Positions 62,862 through 64,000 of a stretch of DNA of 64,000 nt are shown here, one piece after another. Under the pieces are notes generated by a model. The model ran no database searches, was not told the DNA's origin, and saw only the letters and a program-made list of their open reading frames with translations. The position numbers were made by a program, and so were the translations under genes. The stretch is from the NCBI RefSeq assembly GCF_002899455.1, contig NZ_PPFB01000001.1, positions 186,001 to 250,000 of the forward strand. Reading direction: 5' to 3'. This DNA is from Streptomyces sp. DH-12. Lineage in GTDB: Bacteria > Actinomycetota > Actinomycetes > Streptomycetales > Streptomycetaceae. How positions within the stretch are numbered: the stretch's first letter is position 1; every line of letters begins with the position of its first letter.

Positions 62862-64000
62862 ATGGGCGACCCCATGACGAGCAGCAACGAGTCCTCGGCC
62901 CCTTCGGCCGTCTCTGCGGACATCACGGCGTTCCTGCGTGAATCCGTCGCCGAGATGCTGGAAGTGCCCGTCGGTTCGGTCCGCGTCGACCGCTCCTTCA
63001 GCGAGCTGGGACTACCGTCCCTGCGCGCCGTCGAGCTGGCCGGCAAGGTCTCCGCACTGCTGGGCCGGGAGATCCCCGGCACGGCCGTGTGGGACCACCC
63101 CACCGTCGCGGCCCTGGCCGCGTACGTCACCGGAGCCGCGGACGAAGGCGGGCCGGGCCGGACCCGGCCGGCCGACCCGGCCGGCGGCGACCCGGTCGCC
63201 GTCGTCGGCATCGGCTGCCGCCTCCCCGGCGGCGTCGAGGGCCCCGAGTCCCTCTGGCGCGCCCTCGTCGAAGGGCTCGACGCCGTCCGTGAGGTCCCCG
63301 CCGACCGCTGGAACGCCGACGAGTGGCTGGACACCGACCCCGAAGCCCCCGGCCGGACCACCACCCGCTGGGGCGGATTCCTCGACGGCATCGGCGAGTT
63401 CGACGCCGACCTCTTCCGGATCTCCCCCGCGGAGGCCCGGGCCATGGACCCCCAGCAGCGCATCGCCCTGGAGACCGCCTGGTCCTCCCTGGAGGACGCC
63501 CGGATCGCCCCCACCGCGCTGCACGGCACCCGTACCGGCGTCTTCCTCGGCGCTATGGCCCAGGAGTACCACCTCGCCACCGGAGCCGACCCGCACTCCA
63601 TCGGCACCCACTCGGCGACCGGCTGGGACAACTCCGTCATCGCCGCCCGCATCGCCTACGCCCTGGGCCTGCAGGGACCCGCCCTCGCCGTCGCCACCGC
63701 GTGCAGCTCCTCCCTGACCGCCACCCACCTCGCCGTCCGCAGCCTGCGCTCCGGCGAGTCCGACCTCGCCCTCGCCGGCGGCGTCAACGTCATGCTGCAC
63801 CCGCACACCACGGTCGCCATGACAAAGTTCGGCGGGCTCAACCCCGAGGGCCGCTGCCGCGCCTTCGACGCCGACGCCGGCGGCTACGTCCGCGCCGAGG
63901 GCTGCGGCATCGTCGTTCTGCGCCGCCTGTCCGACGCCCTCGCCGCCGGGGACCGCGTCTACGCCGTGATCCGCGGCAGCGCCGTCAACAACGACGGGGC
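62862..64000 (+). CDS. PKS starting with ACP-KS, cut off at the right edge
   Basis: The ATG at 62862 follows GAGGAAA (another ATG four codons later is possible), and the frame is open to the end of the window. The first 80 residues hold a carrier domain with its phosphopantetheine site Ser53 in ELGLPSLRAVEL; the usual Asp before Ser is Pro. From about residue 109 a ketosynthase follows (DPVAVVGIGCRLPGG, DPQQRIALETAW, active Cys281 in [17 protein letters not shown]). There is no docking coiled coil, and an N-terminal ACP without its own AT is a loading arrangement, so this is probably the first synthase of an assembly line whose starter is delivered by a separate enzyme. It may feed the hybrid gene at 39954, but that link rests only on position and orientation. 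Confidence 0.92.
   Translation, partial: MGDPMTSSNESSAPSAVSADITAFLRESVAEMLEVPVGSVRVDRSFSELGLPSLRAVELAGKVSALLGREIPGTAVWDHPTVAALAAYVTGAADEGGPGRTRPADPAGGDPVAVVGIGCRLPGGVEGPESLWRALVEGLDAVREVPADRWNADEWLDTDPEAPGRTTTRWGGFLDGIGEFDADLFRISPAEARAMDPQQRIALETAWSSLEDARIAPTALHGTRTGVFLGAMAQEYHLATGADPHSIGTHSATGWDNSVIAARIAYALGLQGPALAVATACSSSLTATHLAVRSLRSGESDLALAGGVNVMLHPHTTVAMTKFGGLNPEGRCRAFDADAGGYVRAEGCGIVVLRRLSDALAAGDRVYAVIRGSAVNNDG

Overview
The window is high-GC actinomycete DNA, almost certainly from Streptomyces or a close relative. The evidence is a strong C/G bias at third codon positions, GTG starts, AGGA-type ribosome binding sites, and long co-directional modular type I polyketide synthase (PKS) genes. 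No rRNA, tRNA, CRISPR array or complete insertion sequence was seen. Most of the window encodes secondary metabolism, and it appears to hold parts of two assembly lines side by side.

Region 1 (1-35075) is the end of a macrolide-type PKS with its accessory genes. Three collinear PKS genes (2-9874, open at the left; 9967-24099; 24149-29590) carry six modules that end in a thioesterase. They are followed by a type II thioesterase, a MonCI/Lsd18-like flavin epoxidase, a convergent ABC exporter pair, and a StrD-type glucose-1-phosphate thymidylyltransferase. Module reading predicts a chain end with a methyl-branched diene, then three hydroxyls, then an unreduced C3 ketone, because the last ketoreductase has lost its catalytic residues. 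The thymidylyltransferase suggests a deoxysugar, but no other deoxysugar gene lies in the window.

Region 2 (about 35076-38305) looks like a degenerate junction. It holds about 1.1 kb without a convincing gene, a shortened acyltransferase-like protein with no catalytic serine, a free-standing peptidyl carrier protein, and a type II thioesterase remnant whose N- and C-terminal pieces are joined across a deleted core.

Region 3 (38306-64000) is a second biosynthetic block. It contains an MFS exporter and an 11.8-kb hybrid PKS-NRPS-PKS gene (KS-AT-ACP / C-A-PCP / KS-AT-KR-ACP-TE) whose adenylation pocket reads as glycine. A compact tailoring and precursor run follows: a hydrolase-fold protein, a P450, an ABM-like protein, a DinB-like protein, a crotonyl-CoA carboxylase/reductase, a KASIII, and a 3-hydroxyacyl-CoA dehydrogenase. 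Next come a macrolide-type glycosyltransferase, a second P450, a secreted GH1 beta-glycosidase, and the start of another PKS (ACP-KS) that runs off the right edge. The last three precursor genes fit dedicated supply of an alkylmalonyl-CoA extender. The first AT of the hybrid gene carries an AAGH motif of the kind seen in ethylmalonyl-type ATs. The glycosyltransferase plus secreted glycosidase resembles the glucosylation/reactivation self-protection known for oleandomycin and pikromycin producers.

All assignments come from reading motifs by eye. No alignments or database searches were run, and substrate predictions and product structures are inference.
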